Source: Bacteroidia bacterium (GTDB lineage: Bacteria > Bacteroidota > Bacteroidia > Flavobacteriales > Flavobacteriaceae). Taken from it: a stretch of 14,506 nucleotides of DNA. Of this stretch, positions 7,254 through 14,506 are shown piece after piece. The position numbers and the translations under genes were made by a program. The notes beneath the pieces were generated by a model, which saw only the letters and a list, made by a program, of their open reading frames with translations, did no database searches and was not told the DNA's origin. The DNA lies in the NCBI GenBank assembly GCA_030425715.1, contig JAUIAA010000018.1:1-14506 (forward strand), in the 5' to 3' direction. The number at the start of each line of letters is the position of its first letter. Position 1 is the stretch's first letter.

Positions 7254-9164
7254 CTAAAAGTGATAACGTTTAAAAGCTTCTAATGCAGCATAATCTGCCA
7301 AGCCTAAATCGTTATATTTTTGCGCTGTTTCTTTATTTCTATCTTCAACTCGCATCCAAAATTCTCTAGAATCATCTCCTTGGAACATTACACCATCTTT
7401 TTGTGATTGGTGGTAAAAAATTGCTTGTCGTTTTTTCATTACTTGGTCTGGGCTCATTGGCACCGCCATTTCAATTTCATGAATTTCCCATTCGTGCCAT
7501 GCTCCCCTATACAACCAAACCCAACAGTCGTCCATATACTTTTCTTCCTTCATTTCGTCAAGAGCAATAAATAAGGCGTCTAAACAAACTTTATGTGTAC
7601 CATGCGGATCGGCTAAATCGCCTGCTGCATAAATTTGATGCGGTTTAATATCAGAAATGATTTGCTTCATAATAGCAATGTCTGCCTCTCCCAGCTTGTC
7701 TTTTTTTACTCTACCGGTTTCGTAAAATGGTAAATCTAAAAAGTGAACATTCTCATCAGGTAAACTTAAATAACGAGTTGCGGCAATTGATTCTTTTCTA
7801 CGAATCAAACCTTTTAAGTTTCTTACTTCTGGAGTATCTATATCGTATTCTTTTTTATTTTTAATATCATTAATTATTTTTAATGAATTTTTATCTTCAG
7901 GGTTTAATGCCAAAGAAACTTCGGCAAATTTTAGTGCTTCTTCATCCGCTACAGCGATATTACCCGATGTTTGGTAAGCAATATGCACATCGTGCCCTTG
8001 TTCTACCAATCTATCAAAAGTACCTCCCATAGAAATTACATCATCATCTGGGTGTGGACTAAAAATAATTACACTTTTACTAGCTGGTGTATTTCTTTCT
8101 GGACGGTTGGTATCGTCTGCGTTTGGTTTTCCCCCTGGCCAACCAGTTATGGTGTGCTGTAGTTTATTAAACATTTTGATATTCAAATTATAAGCAGAAC
8201 CTTGTTCTACCAACAAACTTGACATACCGTGATTGTTGTAATCTTTATCTGTAATTTTTAAAACTGATTTACCTAATAACTGGCTTAACCAGGTAACCGC
8301 TTTACCAATTAAATCATCTGTCCATAAACAATTTTTAACCAACCAAGGAGTCTTGATTCTAGTTAGCTCTGAAGATGCTTCTTCATCTAAAACAAAAGTT
8401 ACATTGTCGTGATTTTGTAGGTAAGTTGCAGGAACATCAGAAGATATTTCTCCTTCAATTGTTTCTTTAATCACAGATGCTTTATTAATACCCCAAGCCA
8501 AAAGCACAATTCTTTTTGCCTTACGTATTGTACTAATACCCATTGTAATGGCTACTCTAGGTACATTTTCAATACCTAAAAAAGAAGGTGCTGCATCTAC
8601 CCTAGTAATATGATCTAAAGTTATATTTCTTGTTCCAGAATTATAATGCGAACCTGGTTCGTTAAAACCAATATGACCTGTTCTACCAATGCCTAATAAC
8701 TGAAAATCTAATCCTCCTGATGCTTTGATTTTTAGTTCATAATCTATACAATATTGATAAATTTCATCTACACCTACCGTACCACTTGGAATATTGACAT
8801 TTTCAGGTAAAATGTCTATATGGTTAAACAAATGGTCGTGCATAAAATAATGGTAACTCTGTGTATTTTCTGCCTCCATTGGATAGTATTCATCTAAGTT
8901 GAAGCTAATTACGTTTTGAAAACTTAAACCTTCTTCTTTATGTAGTCTAACCAACTCTTCGTAAACTTTAATGGGTGAGGAACCCGTTGCCAAACCTAAA
9001 ACACAATTTTTATTTTCTTTTTGTTTTTGTTTGATTAAATCGGCAATTTCGTGTGCTACTTTTATAGAAGCTTCGTTAGAATTTTTAAAAATTACATTAT
9101 GAATTTTTTCAAATCTAGTCTCTTCAAATTTACCTGCTTCGGTATGTTTTAAATTTACTTTCAT
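7254..9164 (-). CDS. nagB: Glucosamine-6-phosphate deaminase-like / PIG-L deacetylase fusion
   Basis: This 636-aa cytoplasmic protein joins two enzymes. Residues ~1-290 are NagB-like (glucosamine-6-P to fructose-6-P plus ammonia): LGLATGSSP (56-64, phosphate loop), SFNLDEYY with Asp91 as proton acceptor, then LGIGRTGHIGFNEP (157-170). E. coli NagB has a catalytic Asp-His-Glu set there (Asp141, His143, Glu148). Here the His (164) and Glu (169) remain, but the Asp is Thr162. Residues ~363-636 form a PIG-L/LmbE deacetylase domain: IFSPHPDDDVISMGG with zinc ligands around His371, Asp373 and Asp374, and GDLADPHGTHK with His521 or His524 as the third ligand. PIG-L enzymes remove N-acetyl groups from GlcNAc derivatives, so the fusion may deacetylate GlcNAc-6-P and then isomerise it (inference). 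It is the first gene of the minus-strand sugar block, with a terminator after it. Proteins of this architecture are known in Bacteroidota. Confidence 0.88.
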   Translation of the reverse strand: MKVNLKHTEAGKFEETRFEKIHNVIFKNSNEASIKVAHEIADLIKQKQKENKNCVLGLATGSSPIKVYEELVRLHKEEGLSFQNVISFNLDEYYPMEAENTQSYHYFMHDHLFNHIDILPENVNIPSGTVGVDEIYQYCIDYELKIKASGGLDFQLLGIGRTGHIGFNEPGSHYNSGTRNITLDHITRVDAAPSFLGIENVPRVAITMGISTIRKAKRIVLLAWGINKASVIKETIEGEISSDVPATYLQNHDNVTFVLDEEASSELTRIKTPWLVKNCLWTDDLIGKAVTWLSQLLGKSVLKITDKDYNNHGMSSLLVEQGSAYNLNIKMFNKLQHTITGWPGGKPNADDTNRPERNTPASKSVIIFSPHPDDDVISMGGTFDRLVEQGHDVHIAYQTSGNIAVADEEALKFAEVSLALNPEDKNSLKIINDIKNKKEYDIDTPEVRNLKGLIRRKESIAATRYLSLPDENVHFLDLPFYETGRVKKDKLGEADIAIMKQIISDIKPHQIYAAGDLADPHGTHKVCLDALFIALDEMKEEKYMDDCWVWLYRGAWHEWEIHEIEMAVPMSPDQVMKKRQAIFYHQSQKDGVMFQGDDSREFWMRVEDRNKETAQKYNDLGLADYAALEAFKRYHF

Positions 9165-9422
9165 AAGAGTTTTTGAACTTAAGATTTTCTATTAAGTGAA
9201 TAATCTATTTATAATATTTTAATTTTTAATCCACTTATTCCTAAAATATGGTATAAAATTGCTACAAATACACCAGATAATAGAAATATTTCGACAAATG
9301 ACTAAAAAATACTAATGAACTCCATATTTTACCTTATTGCATTTTTTAGCTTATACAAATCATAGTGTATAAAGACTTTAGTATATTTTTAGGTGAAAAT
9401 TTAAATATTAAAAAAATGCGTT

Positions 9423-9430
9423 TAGATTTG
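9423..9430 (+). promoter_or_regulatory. Possible -7 box close to the histidine kinase start
   Basis: TAGATTTG fits TAnnTTTG and lies just upstream of both candidate kinase starts (GTG 9433, ATG 9448). If used, transcription would begin near 9437, which only the ATG would follow. No TTTG is seen about 19 nt upstream. The surrounding 9165-9432 spacer has no other convincing element on the plus strand. Confidence 0.25.
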
Positions 9431-9447
9431 TTGTGAAAATCTTAAGT

Positions 9448-10488
9448 ATGTTTAAACACCTATTTGCAAGTTTTAAAATATCTATACGTTACCATATTAT
9501 TTTTTGGGTAACATATTTTCTATTTAATTTTGTTAGATGGGGAAGTTATTTTAATGATTATTGGTATTCTTTAAAATCAAATCTAGTTGAGTTTTCCTTA
9601 AATATTGTAATTACCTATTTTGTTATTTATTTTTTAATTCCTAGGTTTTTACTCAAAAAAAAATATTTTACTTTTTTAGTCCTTTTTTTTACTTCTTTAG
9701 GAATATTATATTTAATAAGAACTGGACTAATTTATTTACTTGTTACAGAAAATATTTGGCCGGAGGCTGATGGACACCAAGAAGCGTTTTCTTTTAACCA
9801 CATTGTGGCAGTATTTATAGGTCAAACATATGTAATTGCTTTAGCCTCTGTATTTAAGCTAACTTATGAATGGATTTACGAAAAGAAAAAAAACGAGGAG
9901 TTACAAAAAATTCAATTGCAAACGGAGTTAGATTTTTTAAAATCTCAGATCCAACCACACTTTTTTTTCAATACCTTAAATAACTTATACGCCTTGGTAA
10001 TAAATAAATCAGACAATGCAGCCGATGTTGTTTTAAAATTGTCAGAAATCATGCAGTATGTATTGTATGAAGTAAAAACACCAAAAATTAGCTTAATCAA
10101 AGAAATTAATTATATCTACACTTATCTAGAATTGGAAAAATTACGATATGGAGATCAAATTAATTCCAATTTAGAAATTGAAGGAAACCTGGATGGACTT
10201 GAAATTCCTCCACTGCTTTTTTTACCATTTATTGAAAATTGTTTTAAACATGGAACCAAAAATAATATAGATATAAAAGTAGACATCAACTTTGAAATTA
10301 AAAACAATTTTCTTTTCTTTACGGTTGCTAATACCTTTCAAGAAGGCCTTGATTCTACCAGAAGTCATGGCATTGGTATTCAAAATGTTAAACGAAGATT
10401 GGAGCTGCTTTACCAAAACAATTATTCTTTAGAAACTGTAGTAGAAAAGAATTTGTTTAAGGTACTTATAAATATACCTGTGCAATGA
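9448..10488 (+). CDS. LytS-type sensor histidine kinase
   Basis: Membrane sensor of the His_kinase (PF06580)/LytS-YehU class that would phosphorylate the LytTR regulator encoded next to it. Numbered from the ATG at 9448 (346 aa), four hydrophobic helices lie near residues 16-31, 46-65, 73-90 and 119-136. They are followed by a charged linker (YEKKKNEELQK). Then comes the phosphoacceptor segment LDFLKSQIQPHFFFNTLNNLYAL with His171. The ATP-binding part follows: PPLLFLPFIENCFKHG with N-box Asn264, and SHGIGIQNVKRRLELLY (306-322) as the G-box. There is no separate periplasmic domain, so the signal is probably sensed in the membrane. Start choice is uncertain: an in-frame GTG at 9433 would add MKILS; I favour the ATG. 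Its last four bases overlap the regulator start (ATGA). Confidence 0.9.
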   Translation: MFKHLFASFKISIRYHIIFWVTYFLFNFVRWGSYFNDYWYSLKSNLVEFSLNIVITYFVIYFLIPRFLLKKKYFTFLVLFFTSLGILYLIRTGLIYLLVTENIWPEADGHQEAFSFNHIVAVFIGQTYVIALASVFKLTYEWIYEKKKNEELQKIQLQTELDFLKSQIQPHFFFNTLNNLYALVINKSDNAADVVLKLSEIMQYVLYEVKTPKISLIKEINYIYTYLELEKLRYGDQINSNLEIEGNLDGLEIPPLLFLPFIENCFKHGTKNNIDIKVDINFEIKNNFLFFTVANTFQEGLDSTRSHGIGIQNVKRRLELLYQNNYSLETVVEKNLFKVLINIPVQ

Positions 10489-11195
10489 ATATAAAATGTA
10501 TCATTATTGACGATGAACCGCTGGCAATTCAGGTAATTGAATCGCATTTAAAAGAGTTCTCTAATATAGAATTGGTTGGTACTTATAACAACCCAATTGA
10601 TGCCTTTAATGCCATTGATAGTAATGACATAGATATTGCCTTTTTAGATATTAATATGCCCAAAATGAATGGTTTAGATTTTATTAAAAACATAGAATCT
10701 AACCCCTATTTCATTATTACCACAGCCTATAGAGAATATGCAGTAGAATGTTTTGATTTAGATGTTTTAGATTATCTGGTAAAACCAATTCCATTTGCTC
10801 GATTTTTAAAATCTATCAATAAATTGACCCAACAGTTATATATTGACAAAGCAGATACAACTATCGCTAATAACGATAAATCCTATATATTTTTAAAAGT
10901 AGATAAAAAACTGGTTAAAGTTAAGTTTGAAAATGTACTTTATATTGAAAGTTTAAAAGATTATATCAAGGTTTTTACCACCACGGGTGATTATCTAGTA
11001 CATAAAACATTGACTAGTATTACTGAAGAATTACCTAGCAATCAATTTATAAGAATACACAGATCATTTACCATTGCTTTAGATAAAATTGATGCTGTAG
11101 AAGGGAATTCTGTATTGATTAAAAATAAGCGTGTTCCATTTGGTAGAAAATATCTAAATCACGCTAAAAGCCTTATTCTTAACAACTTAGGGTAA
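10485..11195 (+). CDS. LytTR-family response regulator
   Basis: A 236-aa DNA-binding response regulator. The N-terminal receiver domain (~1-120) has the acidic pair IIDDEP (8-12), phosphoacceptor Asp55 in FLDINMPKMNGLDF, Thr80 in FIITTAYREYA and Lys100 in YLVKPIPF. The C-terminal LytTR domain (~133-234) has SYIFLKVDKKLVKVKFENVLYIESLKDYIKV, then IRIHRSFTIALDKI and VPFGRKYLNHAKSLI. LytTR domains bind paired direct repeats with a ten-strand beta fold. The gene overlaps the upstream kinase by ATGA, so the two are translationally coupled and act as a pair. The targets are unknown. Related pairs often control neighbouring transport or surface genes, but nothing here proves control of the nagB or fucosidase genes on either side. 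No clear terminator follows in the 64-nt AT-rich gap before the convergent fucosidase gene. Confidence 0.94.
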   Translation: MNIKCIIIDDEPLAIQVIESHLKEFSNIELVGTYNNPIDAFNAIDSNDIDIAFLDINMPKMNGLDFIKNIESNPYFIITTAYREYAVECFDLDVLDYLVKPIPFARFLKSINKLTQQLYIDKADTTIANNDKSYIFLKVDKKLVKVKFENVLYIESLKDYIKVFTTTGDYLVHKTLTSITEELPSNQFIRIHRSFTIALDKIDAVEGNSVLIKNKRVPFGRKYLNHAKSLILNNLG

Positions 11196-11259
11196 TACTT
11201 TTTTTTAAAAAATTTCGTGTGTTTAATTACAATGTTTTCTTTTTATATAAAATTAAACT

Positions 11260-13500
11260 CTATTCAAAAAAATCTAACTCTTCAATTGCTGCACTTGGAT
11301 GACCTCCAGCTATCGTTTTAGATTCAATTCGTATATATCTGGTTTGTACGTTTTTTTTGAAATAAAATTTTCTAGCAGCAGGATCATTGATTAGATTCCC
11401 AAACTTAAACGATTCTAAAATTTTCCAATCCTTGCCATTCTCACTCACTTTGATTATTCCTTTTTCTATCATACCATCAGCATGTTTTTTCTGAGGGGTA
11501 TAAGAAAAACCCATTAACTCATATTCTTTACCTAAATCTACACTTAAATAATGGCTTTGTTTCTCTGGTGTAGATTGCCAAAAAGTATTTGGGTTTTCGT
11601 CAAATGCAAATTCTCCTTTTGATTTTTTATCATCACTATCTGTTTCTATTAGTTTCCAATCCTTTTTTATAATGCCAAAAACCCTTGAAGCCACACTACC
11701 TAACTCTCCTTTTTGCATAGCAACCGCTTTTACTTCTACCGAGTTTACCAAAATTGAATCTACCAGTAATTCCGAATCTTTAGTTGGTGTATCTCCATTT
11801 AAAGTATATCTAATTTCATATCCTAAATTCAAATTTTTAGCGGCATTTTCTCCATGTGGTTTCCATCCAAAATCATGTTGAATTGGTTCTATATTAAGTA
11901 ATCCATCTTTATTCCTAGCAATAGATAGTTGAGGTGGTCTTGTTTTATAATAATGTGCTGTAATATTTGAAATAGCAGGTTTATATCGTGATTTTAAAAC
12001 ACGAACTCTAAATTTATTAGCAGTTATTTCAGGAAATCTCAAAATTCTTTTATAGCCAATATTAGTTGCTTTTGCAACTTCTTTCCAATCATTGTCCATC
12101 CATACATCAAGGGCATGTTCTTCTACCCTTTCTCCTTGTGTAGAAATTGCTTCTTGTATTACAATTCTATTGGTAGTGATAGGCTCTTTTGTAGTTATAA
12201 TAATTTCATTGTCCGATTCATCGAGCAATTCAAAACTAGTAATATCATCATCCAAAACATTCGCTTTTTCACTGCTGGCATTATGAAACAAATTGGTGTG
12301 GTAAGTTTCTTTAATTCGTTGCCCAACTTCTTCTAATACTTTTACATCTTCAGGTGAAAATTTTCCATCTCTATTGGGCGGAATATTTAATAAAAACGTG
12401 GAGTTGCCTCCTACCGATCTTTCATAAATATCGAAAACATCGTCTGCGCTTCTTACTTTTTGTTTATCGTCATCTCTATAAAACCAACCTTCTCTAATTG
12501 AAGTATTGGTTTCTGCTTGTTGATAGTGCAAATATTTGGCTTTATAAAGCTTTTCTCTGCTGCCAATATCCTCCCCTGTTATATCGGCAAAGCTATTCAT
12601 TTCGTGCGGGTTATCCTGATAAGGTATTACATTCCATTCTGTATCTCTGGTTGCCCCTGATTCATTTCCGCACCAGCGAATATCTTGTTTACCAAAGACT
12701 ACCGCATTTGGAGCCAATTTGGTAATCAATGCTTTCCAAGCCAAATAATTATACTTCTGCCCTCCTTTTCTTTTGGGATGCGCTCCATCAAACCAAACTT
12801 CATCAATTGGACCATATTCTGTTAATAATTCAAATAATTGGTTTAAAAAGTACTCATTATAATCATCTACGTTAAATGTAAAGGTGGTTTTGTTTTCAAA
12901 TGGTCTTCCTGCAACTTGTCTAGGAATGGTGCGTTCTGTGTATTTGCTCAAATTACCGTAAAGTCCTTCTGGATTTTCAATTTGGAATAAATCAGCTGGA
13001 GATAAGTATACGCCTAATTTTAAACCGTATTTTTTACAAGAAGTAGCCAGATCTTTTAGTATATCTCCTTTTCCATTTTTGTATGGTGAAGACATAATTC
13101 CGTGTTTGGTATAGCGACTCTGCCAAAGTACAAATCCATCATGGTGTTTTACTGTAATAATAACCATTTTCATTTGTGCAGCTTTCATAGCCTTGCACCA
13201 TTGGTCTGTATCTAAATTTTTTAGAGCAAATATTTTGGGATCTTCCATACCATTCCCCCATTCCATACGGGTAAAAGTATTGGGGCCGAAATGGATAAAT
13301 GCAATAAACTCATTTTTTAAGGCATTGTATTGATTTTTTGTAGGAATTACATGTGCTGCCTTTAAAATTATAGAGTCTTTGGTATCTGAACTGGTAATAG
13401 AAAAGGTATTCGATTCTTTCATTAACCACCCATGATCTTGTTTTTTACAAGAATTGAAAACCAAAAGTATTAGCATTAAAAAGGTTAGTTGCTTCATCAT
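11260..13500 (-). CDS. GH29 alpha-L-fucosidase lipoprotein with C-terminal binding modules
   Basis: Predicted to release alpha-linked L-fucose from glycans in the envelope. The signal peptide ends in LVFNSC, so Cys18 is probably lipidated. The GH29 catalytic barrel (~55-400) shows FIHFGPNTFTRMEWGNGMED (65-87), ITVKHHDGFVLWQSRYTKH (115-133), and EVWFDGAHP with probable nucleophile Asp238. QQAETNTSIREGWFY (327-341) follows, with Glu330 the best acid/base candidate. The AExxxSIRxGWF pattern suggests the GH29-B type active on alpha-1,3/1,4-fucosyl branches such as Lewis structures. Then come a beta-sandwich (~405-525), a chitobiase C-terminal-like segment (GYEIRYTLNGDTPT, ~565-610) and an F5/8-type C/CBM32-like domain (WQSTPEKQSHYLSVDLGKEY to the end). 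At 746 aa it is longer than a bare fucosidase because of these. Two adjacent ATGs (13500, 13497) could start it. Confidence 0.92.
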   Translation of the reverse strand: MMKQLTFLMLILLVFNSCKKQDHGWLMKESNTFSITSSDTKDSIILKAAHVIPTKNQYNALKNEFIAFIHFGPNTFTRMEWGNGMEDPKIFALKNLDTDQWCKAMKAAQMKMVIITVKHHDGFVLWQSRYTKHGIMSSPYKNGKGDILKDLATSCKKYGLKLGVYLSPADLFQIENPEGLYGNLSKYTERTIPRQVAGRPFENKTTFTFNVDDYNEYFLNQLFELLTEYGPIDEVWFDGAHPKRKGGQKYNYLAWKALITKLAPNAVVFGKQDIRWCGNESGATRDTEWNVIPYQDNPHEMNSFADITGEDIGSREKLYKAKYLHYQQAETNTSIREGWFYRDDDKQKVRSADDVFDIYERSVGGNSTFLLNIPPNRDGKFSPEDVKVLEEVGQRIKETYHTNLFHNASSEKANVLDDDITSFELLDESDNEIIITTKEPITTNRIVIQEAISTQGERVEEHALDVWMDNDWKEVAKATNIGYKRILRFPEITANKFRVRVLKSRYKPAISNITAHYYKTRPPQLSIARNKDGLLNIEPIQHDFGWKPHGENAAKNLNLGYEIRYTLNGDTPTKDSELLVDSILVNSVEVKAVAMQKGELGSVASRVFGIIKKDWKLIETDSDDKKSKGEFAFDENPNTFWQSTPEKQSHYLSVDLGKEYELMGFSYTPQKKHADGMIEKGIIKVSENGKDWKILESFKFGNLINDPAARKFYFKKNVQTRYIRIESKTIAGGHPSAAIEELDFFE

Positions 13501-13560
13501 TTTCTTTAGATTAATTAGGTGTATCCCGTTTAAATTATAAATTAATAATTACGTTGGAAA

Positions 13561-13592
13561 CAAATTTAAAATGAACTTGTTGCATTTGCAAC
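13561..13592 (-). promoter_or_regulatory. Promoter of the GH29 fucosidase gene
   Basis: On the minus strand GTTG (13589-13592) is followed after 20 nt by TAAATTTG (13561-13568), a full TAnnTTTG match. The -7 box ends 60 nt before the ATG at 13500, leaving an ordinary leader. It is the clearest candidate in the 260-nt spacer 13501-13760. That spacer otherwise holds the terminator of the next gene and AT-rich sequence. Confidence 0.5.
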
Positions 13593-13702
13593 CAATATAT
13601 TAACTGTATTTAATACTATTTTTGCAATTAACTGTTTGTTGAGCTAAAAATGTGTATTATTCATATCTACTATTTTTATTAGGATATCATAAAATATAGT
13701 GC

Positions 13703-13735
13703 AAAAAAAAGCATGGCAATAAAATCACCACGCTC
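13703..13735 (-). terminator. Intrinsic terminator after the DUF2807 lipoprotein gene
   Basis: On the minus strand the stem GCGTGG (from 13728-13733) pairs with CCATGC (from 13711-13716), with one G-U wobble and an 11-nt loop. It is followed at once by eight T (13703-13710). It lies 27 nt past the stop codon at 13761. The stem is short, but the T-run and position are convincing. Confidence 0.7.
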
Positions 13736-13760
13736 TAATCTAAGTATTTAAAAAGAGATA

Positions 13761-14474
13761 CTACACGTTTTGAATAGAACCTGAAGAATTTTCTGATTTC
13801 TTTATAATTTCAGGGTTTCCCTTGTATTGAATATCTCCACCACTTGAAGAATTACCTCGAAATGTATCGGAAACATTTACCTTAATATGCGAACCACTAC
13901 TGGCATTGGCTTCGCAATTATCAACAGTTAATTTATAGGCATCTACGTCACTACCGCTAGAAGAGCTTACCATTAAATTTTCTGCCCTTCCTTCTAAATT
14001 TAAATCTGCTCCACTTGAAGTGCTACATTCCACATTATTCGCGTCAATTTTTAAATCCACTTCTGCACCACTAGTTGCAACAATTTTCATGTTCTTTCCT
14101 TTTAAGGTGTTTTCAGATGCCACTTCAACGCCGCTAGTAGCAACAATCTCGTTTAAATTACTTACTGATAATAATATTTTTTTTGATGATGCATCCCAAA
14201 TATTTCTTTTGGCACTTATATAAAGTGTGCCATCATACACTTTGGTTTCAATTAGTTCATGTAAATTTTCATCGGCTTCGACCACCAAAGAAAAATTATT
14301 GCTATCTGTAATAAATACATCTAAACCGTGGCTCGCTTTTACCTTAATAAAATCGCTTGAAACTTTTCTATTTTTGGTCATTACATTGCCATTACCTTTC
14401 ACTCCATCAAAAAAACAGGAGCTAGTGGTAAATACAAGTAGCAATGCCATACTAATTTTGAGTAAATTTTTCAT
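13761..14474 (-). CDS. DUF2807 (GIN-domain) beta-helix lipoprotein
   Basis: A 237-aa envelope lipoprotein: the signal peptide ends in TTSSC, with Cys20 the lipidation site. The body resembles the DUF2807/PF10988 'putative auto-transporter adhesin head GIN domain', common in Bacteroidota and of unsettled function. It starts with the family stretch VKGNGNVMTKNRKVSSDFIKVKASHGLDVFI (25-55) and VVEADENLHELI. It then runs as a right-handed beta-helix in which each turn ends in Ser-Gly: glycines at 115, 136, 155, 174, 194, 212 and 232, spaced 18-21 residues. Turns read VATSGVEV, VATSGAEV, STSSGADL, SSSSGSDV, NASSGSHI, NSSSGGDI and NSSGSI. A terminator follows. Only 32 nt lie upstream in the window, so its operon context (often PspC-like or further DUF2807 genes) cannot be seen. 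A passive surface or stress-related role is possible. Confidence 0.85.
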   Translation of the reverse strand: MKNLLKISMALLLVFTTSSCFFDGVKGNGNVMTKNRKVSSDFIKVKASHGLDVFITDSNNFSLVVEADENLHELIETKVYDGTLYISAKRNIWDASSKKILLSVSNLNEIVATSGVEVASENTLKGKNMKIVATSGAEVDLKIDANNVECSTSSGADLNLEGRAENLMVSSSSGSDVDAYKLTVDNCEANASSGSHIKVNVSDTFRGNSSSGGDIQYKGNPEIIKKSENSSGSIQNV

Positions 14475-14506
14475 TGTTATTGGTTTTAATGGTTATTTTA
14501 TACTAT

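Noticed and set aside
9193..9236. Weak inverted repeat AAGTG/CACTT upstream of the NagB fusion
   Set aside because: Only five base pairs in AT-rich spacer sequence; expected by chance.
9265..9298. Possible minus-strand promoter for the NagB fusion (TGTATTTG with TTTG 22 nt upstream)
   Set aside because: The -7 box has a mismatch at the key second position and the spacing is long; too weak to list as a feature.
11196..11259. Terminator between the response regulator and the convergent fucosidase gene
   Set aside because: The gap holds T- and A-runs but no stem of useful length.
12092..12725. Several short plus-strand open frames opposite the fucosidase gene
   Set aside because: They overlap each other and the real GH29 gene; composition is that of a shadow frame.
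1..14506. Mobile elements, CRISPR arrays, tRNA or rRNA genes
   Set aside because: No transposase, terminal inverted repeats, regularly spaced repeats or structural RNA signatures seen on either strand.

Overview
The window is AT-rich, with tightly packed genes. Its content points to a member of the Bacteroidota, most likely a marine or freshwater flavobacterium. The reasons are TAnnTTTG-type -7 boxes with TTTG/TTG-like -33 elements, few recognisable Shine-Dalgarno sites, surface lipoproteins with short lipoboxes, a NagB-PIG-L fusion of the kind found in Bacteroidota, an adjacent pfkA-gapA pair, and a LytS/LytTR-type two-component pair. This is inferred from gene content; there is no 16S rRNA gene here.

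Layout. The left edge holds the start of an exported protein (minus strand, cut by the window). A shared intergenic region separates it from a divergent polyphosphate glucokinase (plus). Hydroxymethylglutaryl-CoA lyase (minus) converges on the kinase with only 3 nt between stop codons. A block of five minus-strand genes follows, in transcription order: NagB-PIG-L fusion, GH20 beta-hexosaminidase, SMP-30/gluconolactonase-like lipoprotein, pfkA, gapA. It splits into nagB (with its own terminator), GH20 plus the lactonase-like gene (TAATG overlap), and pfkA-gapA (14 nt apart, then a strong terminator). On the plus strand lies a LytS-type histidine kinase and LytTR response regulator pair overlapping by ATGA. 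A GH29 fucosidase lipoprotein (minus) and a DUF2807 lipoprotein with a ladder of SG turns (minus) close the window.

How the genes work together. The minus-strand block reads like a route from N-acetylhexosaminides into lower glycolysis. GH20 would release GlcNAc in the periplasm. A kinase would make GlcNAc-6-P; no such kinase is obvious here, since the ROK gene looks like a polyphosphate glucokinase. The PIG-L half of the fusion could deacetylate and the NagB half could isomerise and deaminate to fructose-6-P, which PfkA and GapA then process. The GH29 fucosidase would remove fucose caps from the same kind of glycans. The least settled points are the fusion protein, which lacks the ring-opening Asp of NagB, and the role of the lactonase-like gene coupled to GH20.

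I found no mobile elements, CRISPR arrays, tRNA or rRNA genes. No entirely new system is evident.
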